A stretch of DNA of 40,772 nt from Kofleriaceae bacterium (GCA_024762925.1 JANTGM010000049.1:1-40772); one strand, 5' to 3'; numbered from the stretch's first letter, positions 7,890 to 15,795 are shown. Made by a program: numbers and translations. Notes: generated from the letters alone by a model not told the origin.

Positions 7890-8990
7890 TTAGCTGAGTT
7901 GGTCGGCGAGAAGCTCTCCGGGGAGCAACTTGCCAATGCCATCGGCGCCCACGACAACGCGAACGGTTTCGATTCGCTCGGCGATATCCTTCATTGCTTC
8001 TAGCTCTTTTAGGCGCAGGAGGACCGGGTGATCCGCCATGACTCGCGCCGTATTTGCGAGGGAGCGTGTAGCAGCGGTTTCTTCTCGTCGGAGAATCACG
8101 TTTGCTGCGGCTTCCTTTTCCGCCTCGATGACTCGGTTCAGAAGAGTTCGCATCTCACCCGGAAGTACAATATCTTTGATGCCAACGCGTTCGACATGCA
8201 CACCCAGCGAAGCGGCTTCCTTCGCCACCTGCGCCTGCATGAACTCAGACATCTCGTTTCGACCTTCGAGCAACTCGTCCAAACGCTTTCCGGCCAAGTA
8301 GTCGCGAGCGGCAAGCTGCACCATTAGGTACACCGAGTCGCGCACAGCCCCTATGACCTTCGACGCCAAGACCGGATCGACAACAGCGAATTCAGCGCTG
8401 AGCGTGAGACGCAAGCTGACTTTGTCGCGCGTAAGCACTTCCTGCCCTGGGATCGCGAGCTGCTCACGACGCATGTCTACAAGCTGCACCCGAACCCGAG
8501 ATTCGGAGTGCACCCAGTACGCGTAGCGCCCAGGCGCAAGAACCTGTGTGAACTGCCCTTGGACAAACTCGAGGCCACGTTGGTGTTCATCGACTTCAGC
8601 CAATACATATTCCTTATTGGGAATGATGGATAGCATTTCGTCAGTAAGTTCAGGCATGGGTTCATCAACCGAGAAGACTGCGAGTTCTACTGAGTCGTCG
8701 AGAGTCCAGTATCGGTGTGTTCCAGGTCGCAAGAATTCCTGTGGCACGCCATCTTTGCTCAAGACCGCTCGCTCGCGACTGCGCAGCGTGATCTCGGAGA
8801 ACCAAGAGTCAGGTACGACTTCGCGAACTTCCGGCTGAGCATCAAAATGCAGAAAATCGGTGCAGAAGCGCTGCTCTGTGCACTTGCGTCCCCACAGGCG
8901 ATAGACGCCGGGAGCTAGCGCTCGCAAAGGCAGGCCATCTCGGAAGATGACGACACGTTCGTTTAGTTTAACTTTCACTTTTTGAAACAT
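7890..8990 (-). CDS. SPFH/band-7 (slipin-like) family protein
   Basis: The product has 366 residues. The central to C-terminal part (about residues 150-320) has SPFH/band-7 features: LVDMRREQLAIPGQEVLTRD, then KVSLRLTLSAEFAVVDP, AARDYLAGKRLDELLEGR, and the coiled-coil EAEKEAAANVILRREE region typical of slipins. The first ~130 residues carry two repeated beta segments with ERVVIFRDGLPLRALAPGVY-like sequence. No clear transmembrane helix is seen at the N-terminus, so membrane attachment would be peripheral or via oligomerisation. SPFH proteins scaffold membrane microdomains, but the partner here is unknown. The ATG at 8990 follows a purine-rich AAGAAAGAGAA. Confidence 0.85.
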   Translation of the reverse strand: MFQKVKVKLNERVVIFRDGLPLRALAPGVYRLWGRKCTEQRFCTDFLHFDAQPEVREVVPDSWFSEITLRSRERAVLSKDGVPQEFLRPGTHRYWTLDDSVELAVFSVDEPMPELTDEMLSIIPNKEYVLAEVDEHQRGLEFVQGQFTQVLAPGRYAYWVHSESRVRVQLVDMRREQLAIPGQEVLTRDKVSLRLTLSAEFAVVDPVLASKVIGAVRDSVYLMVQLAARDYLAGKRLDELLEGRNEMSEFMQAQVAKEAASLGVHVERVGIKDIVLPGEMRTLLNRVIEAEKEAAANVILRREETAATRSLANTARVMADHPVLLRLKELEAMKDIAERIETVRVVVGADGIGKLLPGELLADQLS

Positions 8991-9443
8991 GGGTTCTCTT
9001 TCTTCTTAAAGAGCTCTGTGAGTGGCCAAAGGCCTCTTTCGTGGCTAGATGCTCGTTTGGAGATGCTAGACACTCTTGCCGGAACCGCCGGCTTGCGGAC
9101 GCATTTTGGGCGTTGTTGATTTGTCGTGAAGCCTCGGCACTCGGCCGAAGCGGGGTAAAAGTTGGAGGGACGAATCGGCGCCGACGGACACAAGGGGCGA
9201 GGCGGGTCACGACCGTCCTTCGAGTAAGGTCGCTCCGCTCCCGTCTTGCTTGTGACTCAGAAATGTTCCTTAGCGCCAATGCATCGGAACCAAGGGTGGT
9301 GCAAACGGCGGCCGCTCGAGCGGTGGCTGCTTGCATGATCCCCAGTCGCTTTGCATCGGGGGCTTGGGAACCCCGCTACACCCAAACTGACGAGCAGCTA
9401 TGGGTGCGGCGATGTCTTCACAAATTCGCCACTCCGTAAGGAC

Positions 9444-9815
9444 CACGTTTCCGTGTGAATCATTTGGTGTTTCAGACCAAGTCTAGTGTTCTACCAAGCT
9501 GAACTATGAAGGCGTTGCCCTCAAGAGGATTTGAACCTCTGACCGCTAGATTAACAAGGGTGGTCGGTCTACGGACGTCGTGCATGAGAATTTCACATTC
9601 AACCGCGCACAAGGGACTAAAACCAACCTCCGTACGCAGAGCAAAGACCTTCGTTTCTGAGGTTTGCAAGACGCGGCGTTGCGATCCCATGGGTTGCCAT
9701 AGATCGGTTGCGCGCGCCGGATTCGAACCAGCCTGTAGCCAAATACTATACCTTCAAGACGGATCTCGAGCGTAAGAGTTATTCTAGTCGCGCAAATGGC
9801 GATATTGCGTATCCA
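9444..9815 (-). ncRNA. Putative permuted group I intron-like structured RNA around a tRNA
   Basis: The reverse strand is rich in stems. Upstream of the tRNA 3' half lie GACTAGA (9789-9783) and TGAAGGTATAGT (9756-9745), resembling the P7 strands of the Azoarcus tRNA-Ile group I intron (GACTAGA and TGAAGGCATAGT as I recall them). After these come hairpins at 9716-9732 (GCTGG/CCGGC), 9682-9706 and 9641-9667. Downstream of the 5' half come TTGGT/ACCAA (9464-9480) and CACG-GAAA-CGTG (9444-9455), a GNRA-loop hairpin like P2. The order fits a permuted intron-exon arrangement. I could not place a convincing P1 or P5, so this remains an inference. The limits are approximate. Confidence 0.35.
9479..9555 (-). 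tRNA. Circularly permuted tRNA gene, Lys (UUU) or Asn (GUU)
   Basis: On the reverse strand the 3' half comes first (9555-9516: GTTAA, TCTAG, CGGTC, AGAGG-TTCAAAT-CCTCT, TGAGGGC, A). After two bases comes the 5' half (9513-9479: GCCTTCA, TA, GTTC-AGCTTGGTA-GAAC, A, CTAGA, CTT). Joined 5' to 3', every stem closes: acceptor 7/7 with one G-U, D stem 4/4, anticodon stem 5/5 and T stem 5/5. T8, A9, A14, G18G19, A21 and TTCAAAT are present. The junction falls in the anticodon loop. If a group I-like rule applies (upstream exon ends in U, intron ends in G), the loop is CUUUUAA (Lys), which fits discriminator A73. A break one base earlier gives CUGUUAA (Asn). No CCA is encoded. Confidence 0.6.
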
Positions 9816-9950
9816 CGTGTGCCTTATCCCCCAGTAGCCCGGCGTGGGGACAGGCGTATGTGCCGGGTCACATGCCGACTCTCGTATGACGGCCACGAGG
9901 GAGCGACGTTCGTCGCTTCTCGATGAAGTGCTTGCAGATACGCAATTTCG

Positions 9951-9963
9951 ATTGTCAAAGAGC
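9951..9963 (-). promoter_or_regulatory. boxA-like antitermination motif
   Basis: The reverse strand reads GCTCTTTGACAAT, close to the rRNA-leader boxA bound by NusB/S10 (TGCTCTTTAACA in E. coli). It lies about 400 bases upstream of the permuted tRNA on the same strand. That suggests a long untranslated transcript protected from Rho, though no rRNA gene is visible. Confidence 0.4.
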
Positions 9964-10190
9964 TAGAACCCACCGGTGTGCCGCCCACGTCTGCCAATCA
10001 AGGCCTTGTGCCAGCGTGCGCACGAGTTTGAAGCGCAAACCAGCACACGCGACGGTGGCAAGAAGGCGCAGATGTCTTGAGCCGTTCGCAATCTGCGAGC
10101 GGGAAAGGGCCCCTAGACGCTAGAGGCGCGCTCTAGAGGGCAATACGTGATTTGGGTTGAGAGAGAAAGAAACCGGGAGAGCAAACGCGA

Positions 10191-10223
10191 AAACGCCGCC
10201 AAGTGACTCACAGGGCGGCGTTT
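10191..10223 (-). terminator. Strong hairpin, possible terminator
   Basis: AAACGCCGCC pairs with GGCGGCGTTT across a 12-base loop. Read on the reverse strand it is followed by TTTTC, so it could end transcripts coming from the genes at 10535-12012. Confidence 0.45.
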
Positions 10224-10241
10224 GCAGTCTGACGAGGTCTT

Positions 10242-10267
10242 AAAGACTCTCTATCATTGAGTCTTTT
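10242..10267 (+). terminator. Hairpin with T-run, possible terminator
   Basis: AAAGACTC (10242-10249) pairs with GAGTCTTT (10259-10266), followed by another T. A second stem, CATACCA/TGGTATG, lies at 10277-10293. The stretch 10294-10534 shows no supported gene. Confidence 0.4.
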
Positions 10268-10534
10268 GCCTCACTGCATACCACCCTGGTATGGGAGTTC
10301 TGTTCTATCGCTACCAATAAACGCCTCATCCTGTGTACGCAGGAGTAATGCTTTGGCACTTATGCGGCAGGGGGTTGAGGTTGGATTGGAGTGGAACATG
10401 ATGTTTCGCTTTGTTGAGACCCAATATATCACGAGATCCACAAGGTGCAGAGAGGAAATTGAGACTTTTTCTAATGTGAGGTTGGCAAGCGCTATGGAGC
10501 GGCGATGCAGCCGGAGAAGCAACCCGGGGAGCCT

Positions 10535-10853
10535 TCAATTGCACGCCTGAGTACATGTGAATTCACAACCTGGAGTTCCACCATGGATAACAACACGCGA
10601 GGTTCGGGCCGCAGGTCTGTCCGTGAGCGTCACGACCACAGAGTTCGCCAAGAGCTGCCCCACCTGACATTGCATCGGGCAAAGGCTGGGGCATCGCATC
10701 GACAGCTGGGCGTGAATCGGCAGCACCTGGCGTTGGCTCATCGTCATCCGCTCCTCCCGAGCAGGCTAGATCACGCCCAGTGTGTTCAAGCAGCGTCGTC
10801 GTCACTAACGTCAGCCCGCTGAATTTCAGTGGCGCGACGTCCCCACTCTTCAA
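10535..10853 (-). pseudogene. Frameshifted small Cys-rich lipoprotein
   Basis: One reverse frame gives a lipobox-like DLAC followed by SGGADDDEPTPGAADSRPA, then GELCGRDAHGQTCGPNLACCYP, before running off as WWNSRL. The next frame supplies GTPGCEFTCTQACN and a stop. Together they make the familiar myxobacterial small lipoprotein pattern (CCYP-CG-PGC---C---C). A single extra G in CCATGGTGG (near 10580) explains the shift. The N-terminal signal peptide is also not intact and overlaps the 3' end of the response-regulator gene, so I regard it as decayed. A sequencing error is an alternative for the 3' shift. Confidence 0.6.
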
Positions 10854-12012
10854 GCTTGTCAGCTACCCCAAGACGCTCTAGATACGGGGTATCGATGGCT
10901 CTTAGATAGAGCGGTTTGAGCGGCCGTGGATCGGCAAGGTAGTTGGCGACGTGAACCGCGGAGATGACGTCGAAGGCATCGTGCTGCACACGATCCGGTT
11001 CATGATGAAACGCGACGGCTTCTACCACGGGATCGGGTAAGCCCCAAAGCGCCAATAGGTAGGCCCCGATCTCTGCGTGGGTTGTCCCAAGTTCTTCGCG
11101 TTCAATTTCTTCGATCGGCCGATCTTCAAGTAGGCAGCGGTGAAAGCACTCAGCAAACCGCTCGGTCATGTGTGATGCCAAGACGAGCTTGCCGATGTCG
11201 TGCAAAACGCCGGCAGTGAAGGCGTGATCAACAAAGTCTGGCGAAACCAACTCGCGCGCGATCTTCGCCGTTAGAAGCGCATGCTCTCGCTCGTACTCCA
11301 TTGAGTAGTAGCGCAGCTTCTTGTCTTTGGGTTCTTCGAACGCTTCAAAGACTTCGAGCACGAGAAGAAGCTGGCGTATCTGTGGGAGACCCAAAAAGGT
11401 GACGGCTTGCTGGACATTGGTCACAGAAACCGTGGTTCCGAAAAACGCTGAGTTAACCATCTGCAGAACCTTTGCGGACATCGCAGGGTCTTGTTCAACG
11501 ATTGCTCCCACAGTCTGCATTGAGGTTCGCGGGTCGGCCAGCGCTTGTGTGAGTTCTTCGTAGATACCGGGCCTCATTGGCAATGCATCAATCTCGCCGA
11601 CGATCGCTTTGAGATGCTCGTTGCAAAGGAGATCGCGAAGATTGCAGGAACGCACAACCGCTTCGCGCAGTCTTGGCAGTTCTAGCGGCTTCTTGAGAAA
11701 TTGGTGGGCGATTGGAATGACGCGCAGATTGGCCTCAAGGTCGGCAGCTCCCGAAAGAACCACTCGAATCATTTGCGGGTGGCTCTGCCGGACCTCCGTG
11801 AGAAATGTCGGTCCATCCATCTCGGGCATGCGCATGTCGGCGACCACAACGTCAAAGGGCTCGCCATCCTCGGTGGCCTTCGAAAGGGCGACCAGACCTT
11901 CCTGTCCCGAATTGACAAACTCACAGGACCACTCGGGTTCGCGACGACGAATTACACGCCCAATGGCATTGAGCACCTCTGGCTCATCATCGACGAAAAG
12001 GACCCGATACAT
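10786..12012 (-). CDS. Response regulator with HDOD output domain
   Basis: The product has 408 residues starting MYRVLFVDDEPEVL at 12012; a longer frame to 12105 adds non-homologous residues. Residues 1-120 are a receiver domain: acidic pocket D8/D9, phosphoacceptor D59 in VVADMRMPEMDG, Ser/Thr region VVLSGAA and Lys in FLKKPLE. Residues ~135-330 are an HDOD domain (LPMRPGIYEELTQALADP, then IVEQDPAMSAKVLQMVNSAFF and GVLHDIGKL), a relative of the HD phosphohydrolases that usually works as a signalling scaffold. Such REC-HDOD proteins act downstream of histidine kinases in motility or cyclic-di-GMP circuits. No kinase gene is adjacent. The 3' end overlaps a decayed lipoprotein. Confidence 0.88.
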   Translation of the reverse strand: MYRVLFVDDEPEVLNAIGRVIRRREPEWSCEFVNSGQEGLVALSKATEDGEPFDVVVADMRMPEMDGPTFLTEVRQSHPQMIRVVLSGAADLEANLRVIPIAHQFLKKPLELPRLREAVVRSCNLRDLLCNEHLKAIVGEIDALPMRPGIYEELTQALADPRTSMQTVGAIVEQDPAMSAKVLQMVNSAFFGTTVSVTNVQQAVTFLGLPQIRQLLLVLEVFEAFEEPKDKKLRYYSMEYEREHALLTAKIARELVSPDFVDHAFTAGVLHDIGKLVLASHMTERFAECFHRCLLEDRPIEEIEREELGTTHAEIGAYLLALWGLPDPVVEAVAFHHEPDRVQHDAFDVISAVHVANYLADPRPLKPLYLRAIDTPYLERLGVADKLEEWGRRATEIQRADVSDDDAA

Positions 12013-12119
12013 GTCAGAACCCCAATCGACGCGTTCGCCACATTCCTTGAGCCACAACATCGCAAGAATGTTTGTTGTCACCATGTCCGCGCTCGCCATC
12101 TCCAACTAGGATCCAGTAC

Positions 12120-13187
12120 ATGTTGACCTCTTCTACACGTAAGCAATCTCTCTTGGCTGCATGCCTTCTCTCCCTGTGCCTTGCGGGCTGCTCGAAAGAC
12201 AAGAAGAAGGACAAGGAGCAGCCAGAGTCTCCAAAGGCAATGGCCGCCGAAACAGTGCCAGCAAAGAGTGCGGGTGATGCACCTGTCGCGCTCAAATCAG
12301 CCACCAGTGGTGCCTTGGCGTATTTGCCTGCCGAATGCGCTATCGCAATGCACGCAGACTTGCGTTCCATTTTGGCAAACGCGGCTGTCTCCGCGCATCT
12401 TCTTCCCGCTCTGCGCGAGGGGCTAAAGAAAGGGACGGATTCGAGTAAGGAATTTGCGAGCTTCTTGGATGTGACGGGCCTCGATCCCTTCACCAACTTC
12501 CATGAGGTATCTGGATGTCTTGGCGAGATTCCCTTGAACGGCCAAGACCCTAGGGGAGTCATGACGGTTGGTGGCAAGATCGGCAGCAACGTCTTTGATG
12601 AACTCGTGAAGAGTTCGGGTGATCTCAAGAAGGACACCATCATCGACATCAAAGGCCAGAAGGCCGTGGATGACGATGGCGCCGTCTTCACGCAGATGGC
12701 CGATGGCTCGCTTTCGGGGGGCAATGACAAAGCCCTAATCACTGCCGCGATCGGCAAGCCGAATGCCTTTGCGTCTGACTTCGACGCTCTTGGCAAGAGC
12801 GATCTATCAATCGTGATTCCTGCCAAAACCGTCACCATGGGCCTTGGCATGCCTGGCAGCCCCTTTCAGCAATTTGCTGAGAAGATCGATGGAGCCACGA
12901 CCGTTGGTGTAGACATTGACAAGACAACGCTCACCGTCAAGATCGGCACCGTCGACGAAGCGACCGCCAACGAACTTGCGGGGATGGCAAAGCTGCTTCT
13001 CGGCCAGGTACCCAAGGAAGGTGAGGGTATGGAAGCTGGGCTCATGGCAGCGCTGGCTGCGGCGAAGACCGGTGGCGAAGGCAAGCAATTTGTCATGTCC
13101 ATGAAGCTACCTGCGGACCAATTTGAAGCGGCTTGCAAGATGCTCGCGGAGAAGATCCGCTCGGAGATTTCGAGCGGCGCAAAGTAG
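12120..13187 (+). CDS. Predicted lipoprotein, DUF3352-like architecture
   Basis: The product has 355 residues from the ATG at 12120, chosen because KQSLLAACLLSLCLAGC is a lipoprotein signal peptide with lipobox LAGC; 16 extra upstream codons lack signal character. A Lys/Glu-rich spacer follows (SKDKKKDKEQPESPKAM). The folded part starts near YLPAECAIAMHADLRSIL and resembles periplasmic proteins in which each half carries a 'value as model of a protein's own level' pattern like DUF3352. I cannot assign a reaction. It is divergent from the REC-HDOD gene and precedes the sigma-54 activator by about 90 bases in the same direction. Confidence 0.75.
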   Translation: MLTSSTRKQSLLAACLLSLCLAGCSKDKKKDKEQPESPKAMAAETVPAKSAGDAPVALKSATSGALAYLPAECAIAMHADLRSILANAAVSAHLLPALREGLKKGTDSSKEFASFLDVTGLDPFTNFHEVSGCLGEIPLNGQDPRGVMTVGGKIGSNVFDELVKSSGDLKKDTIIDIKGQKAVDDDGAVFTQMADGSLSGGNDKALITAAIGKPNAFASDFDALGKSDLSIVIPAKTVTMGLGMPGSPFQQFAEKIDGATTVGVDIDKTTLTVKIGTVDEATANELAGMAKLLLGQVPKEGEGMEAGLMAALAAAKTGGEGKQFVMSMKLPADQFEAACKMLAEKIRSEISSGAK

Positions 13188-13278
13188 GAGATGCGCATAG
13201 TTGGCGGGGACTCCGGGGCCATTGCCCTCAGCCCGCTATACTCTCTGTGTCGAGTTCCAAGAGCGAGGCGTCGGATCC

Positions 13279-14763
13279 ATGGACCAAGGCAGCATTGATA
13301 AAGAACTGCACGACGCGCAAAATTTTGAAGCGCTCGACAAGAAGATCATGCAAATCGCCCAAGCGAGTACGGGCGCACGCAACGGTGCGCTCTTTCTTTG
13401 GGATCCAGAGGCCGACGGCCTCACCATTGCTCATCATGTCGTAAAGGGCCTCACCGTCACTCTTCCACACACGGTGATCCGCCGAGACAAGCCCGGAATC
13501 GCGCTTTGGGTCTACGATCACAACCAGGCGTACCTCTGCCCCGACACTCGCAACGATCCCAACTACACACGCTATCTCCAAGATGTGCGGTCCATTGCAG
13601 CGGTACCCATTTGCTATCAGCGAAGGCCCATCGGCGTTATCAGCGTGTCATCGAGCCGTCCCGACGCGTTCCACAAGGGGGACTTGGAGTCGCTGGCCGA
13701 AATCGCGAGCTCCGCCGCCAAGTTTGTGCGAAGGGCGCAACTTGAGCGAGCCAGCATTGAGCGAACTGGCCGCCCGTATTTGATCAAGGGACTCTCTAAG
13801 CAGTGGCTTGAGGTAGAACGGCGCATTGAGATGGCCTCACCCACGAACGCGCCCGTTCTAATTCACGGAGAGAGTGGCACCGGAAAAGATTTGGTCGCCT
13901 CAGCGATTCATTTCAACAGTGCGCGCTCAGAAAAACCCTTAGTCACGGTAAACTGCGCTGCCATTCCTGAGAACATGCTTGAGAGCATTCTCTTTGGACA
14001 CGTTAAAGGGGCGTTTACTGGTGCGAGCTTCAACAAGATCGGTGAATTTACCAAGGCCGATGGTGGAACGCTCTTTCTCGACGAAGTTGGCGAGTTGCCG
14101 CTGCTGTTACAAGCCAAGGTCTTGCGAGCTGTTGAACAAGGAGAAGTGCAAGCACTCGGTAGCAACTCGGCTTCTGAGCATGTTGATGTGCGGCTTGTGT
14201 GCGCAACAAATCGCGACCTCGAACGCATGGCTGCCGAAGGCACCTTTCGCGCCGACCTCTACTATCGTCTGAGCGTGATGAGCATGGAACTGCCGCCGCT
14301 TCGCTCGTACAAGGAAGGCAACCTTGAAGTTCTAGCCAACGTCTTTCTGCAGCAGGCCGCGCAGAAACACAACATCCCGCCCCCCAAGATCTCGACCAGC
14401 GCTTTGAGCGTATTGGAGAACTATCAGTATCCAGGCAACGTCCGTGAGCTAAAGAACGCGATCGAACATGCGGTAATCATGGCTGGTGATGAAATCGAGG
14501 CCAAGGACTTACCAAATCGTTTTGTCATGCACGCGGACTCACTTGCTGAGAGTGGCAATGCCGCGCCAAACCAAAATCTGCAGGAGCTGCGCGAACAGTG
14601 GCTAGCCCCTTTGGAGAAGCGCTATCTCAGCAATCTTCTAGAGGCCTGTGAGGGCAATGTGCGAAAGGCTGCGGCCATCGCGGGCATTAATCACGTCACA
14701 CTCTACCGATTGCTAAAAAAGCGCGGCTTGAGCGTTGGACGCCAAGTGCGCGATATTGACTAG
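13279..14763 (+). CDS. Sigma-54-dependent transcriptional activator with GAF domain
   Basis: The product has 494 residues from the ATG at 13279; upstream in-frame codons look untranslated. Residues ~10-165 form a GAF sensor domain (ARNGALFLWDPEADGLTIAH through IGVISVSSSRPDAF). Residues ~178-405 are an AAA+ sigma-54 interaction domain: Walker A GESGTGKD (about 197-204), the sigma-contact loop GAFTGA (about 244-249), Walker B GGTLFLDEVGEL and arginine-finger region FRADLYYRL. The C-terminus (about 445-490) is a Fis-type HTH (GNVRKAAAIAGINHVTLYRLLKKRG). It should bind an enhancer and open sigma-54 promoters on a GAF-sensed signal. Two consensus sigma-54 promoters occur in this window (6538 and 33077), but no link to this protein is shown. 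Confidence 0.93.
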   Translation: MDQGSIDKELHDAQNFEALDKKIMQIAQASTGARNGALFLWDPEADGLTIAHHVVKGLTVTLPHTVIRRDKPGIALWVYDHNQAYLCPDTRNDPNYTRYLQDVRSIAAVPICYQRRPIGVISVSSSRPDAFHKGDLESLAEIASSAAKFVRRAQLERASIERTGRPYLIKGLSKQWLEVERRIEMASPTNAPVLIHGESGTGKDLVASAIHFNSARSEKPLVTVNCAAIPENMLESILFGHVKGAFTGASFNKIGEFTKADGGTLFLDEVGELPLLLQAKVLRAVEQGEVQALGSNSASEHVDVRLVCATNRDLERMAAEGTFRADLYYRLSVMSMELPPLRSYKEGNLEVLANVFLQQAAQKHNIPPPKISTSALSVLENYQYPGNVRELKNAIEHAVIMAGDEIEAKDLPNRFVMHADSLAESGNAAPNQNLQELREQWLAPLEKRYLSNLLEACEGNVRKAAAIAGINHVTLYRLLKKRGLSVGRQVRDID

Positions 14764-14776
14764 ATAGTTGCTACGG

Positions 14777-14830
14777 AAAGGTTTCGCGACGCCGCAGATC
14801 GAGACTCAGACGGCCGAAGAGGTTGTCACC
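14777..14830 (+). repeat. Dispersed repeat E2, copy c (shortened)
   Basis: Shares GGTTTCGCGACGCCGCAGAT and GACTCAGACGGCCGAAGAGG with the other copies but lacks the GATACGCTCT end. It lies between the activator stop and the CTAG-bounded element, again next to the other family. Confidence 0.7.
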
Positions 14831-14868
14831 GAGAACAAGCAGAGGCGATCAAATTTTTCGCTCCCGGT

Positions 14869-15051
14869 CTAGTGCGCGATTCATGAAGATAGAACGCGCT
14901 CACTGGTCTTCTCGCCCGCTGGACAGACGGGCTCTGCCACTCTTCTTCGTGGTTCATCCGTCGCTTGCCCCAGCAAACTCCCTCTTCCCGCCTCGCCAGA
15001 AAACGAGCTGACTTCGCGATCACGAATCAATGTCCATGGATCGCGCCCTAG
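14869..15051 (-). repeat. CTAG-bounded dispersed element, complete copy (183 bp)
   Basis: This is the reference copy. It starts CTAGTGCGCGATTCATGA and ends TCCATGGATCGCGCCCTAG, which are imperfect inverted repeats of about 18 bases with CTAG at both extremes. It has no open frame of note. A short non-autonomous transposable element (MITE-like) mobilised in trans is the simplest explanation; no transposase gene is in the window. Confidence 0.8.
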
Positions 15052-15108
15052 CCTGCTGGGTTGCGAAAGAAACCACCAAGCTGTGGTTTTTGGGCTATCC
15101 TATCCGCG

Positions 15109-15711
15109 ATGTCTCGGTTCGCTAGCCTTGTCATGTTGCTGTTGGCGGCATGTACCTTCGACACAAACAATCAAGTAAGCGGTGATGGCGAAGTACCCAA
15201 CGGACAGACCCCTCTCATTGATGGGAGCGTTGTTGACGCGCGCACAGAGGTTGCTCTGGACGCTCAATCCGACGCACAAATCTCCGAGGATTGCGTTGGC
15301 ACTCTTGTAGACTTTGAGCAAGGTCTCGATCTCGGGTTCTTTCCTGATGTCGGGGTCTATTCCGGACTCGACTTCGACGACGCCTGGACCGCGTATGCTG
15401 TAGGACAGTACAACGCAGCGTCGGCATCAATCACATTTAGCAACAACCGTCGTTCGGGAGAGTTCTGGTTCGAGGATGATGATGCTCGAATCCTGCGCAG
15501 CTTGCGGGTCACATGGTCTGGTTTTGATGCAACCGTGACGATCTCTGATCCCGACAATCCAGCCAATGCTCCCGTTGTCGTGCATGTTGATGAGGTGACG
15601 CGCAGTGTCTTCGTTCCAACCAATTGGATGGTGGCGTCTTCAACTGTGGTTGTTGACAGCACTGCCAACTGGCAGTTCTACCTTGACGACATCTGCCACG
15701 ACGCGCCCTAG
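15109..15711 (+). CDS. Predicted lipoprotein, function unknown
   Basis: The product has 200 residues. The ATG at 15109 is chosen because MSRFASLVMLLLAAC is a lipoprotein signal peptide ending in lipobox LAAC; the frame extends 16 codons upstream into non-signal sequence. A low-complexity Asp/Gly/Ala spacer (about residues 22-60) precedes a beta-rich domain with one Cys near the start (EDCVGTLVDFEQG) and one at the end (DDICHDAP), possibly a disulfide. The C-terminal region resembles a jelly-roll carbohydrate-binding-like fold, but that is only an impression. It is probably surface- or periplasm-exposed. Confidence 0.7.
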   Translation: MSRFASLVMLLLAACTFDTNNQVSGDGEVPNGQTPLIDGSVVDARTEVALDAQSDAQISEDCVGTLVDFEQGLDLGFFPDVGVYSGLDFDDAWTAYAVGQYNAASASITFSNNRRSGEFWFEDDDARILRSLRVTWSGFDATVTISDPDNPANAPVVVHVDEVTRSVFVPTNWMVASSTVVVDSTANWQFYLDDICHDAP

Positions 15712-15729
15712 CCGCGCCAAAACGAAAAA

Positions 15730-15762
15730 GACGCGACATACTCCCCCAGAGTAAGCCGCGTC
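15730..15762 (-). terminator. Intrinsic terminator of the YegP-repeat gene
   Basis: GACGCG pairs with CGCGTC, with TACTC/GAGTA continuing the stem. On the reverse strand the hairpin is followed by TTTTTC, and it lies 34 bases after the stop of the gene at 15796-16560. Confidence 0.7.
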
Positions 15763-15795
15763 CGAATCGGAAAACCGATATCGTAGGTAATTCTC

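Larger units (their letters stand above)
8991..10190. other. Gene-free 1.2 kb region apart from the RNA signals
   Basis: No reading frame here has convincing codon use, a ribosome site or a recognisable domain. Besides the tRNA-related signals, a stem AGCGAC/GTCGCT lies at 9902-9917, between the boxA-like motif and the putative intron motifs. The stretch 8991-9430 upstream of the SPFH gene shows only a GCCGCTCGAGCGG-type stem near 9310 and no repeat of the dispersed families. Confidence 0.5.

Noticed and set aside
9041-9439. Forward open frame of 132 codons in the gene-free region.
   Set aside because: No ribosome site, Arg/Cys-rich random composition, and it lies in the RNA-bearing region.
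9716-9815. A second tRNA on the reverse strand, from GCTGG-TTCGAAT-CCGGC and a 7-bp TTGCGCG/CGCGCAA pairing.
   Set aside because: No D-arm, no closed anticodon stem and too many bases between the ends. A hairpin in a larger RNA fits better.
9790-9830. Reverse-strand GGCACACGTGGATACGC resembles the 5' end of 23S rRNA.
   Set aside because: The match stops after about 15 bases, and no further rRNA sequence follows.
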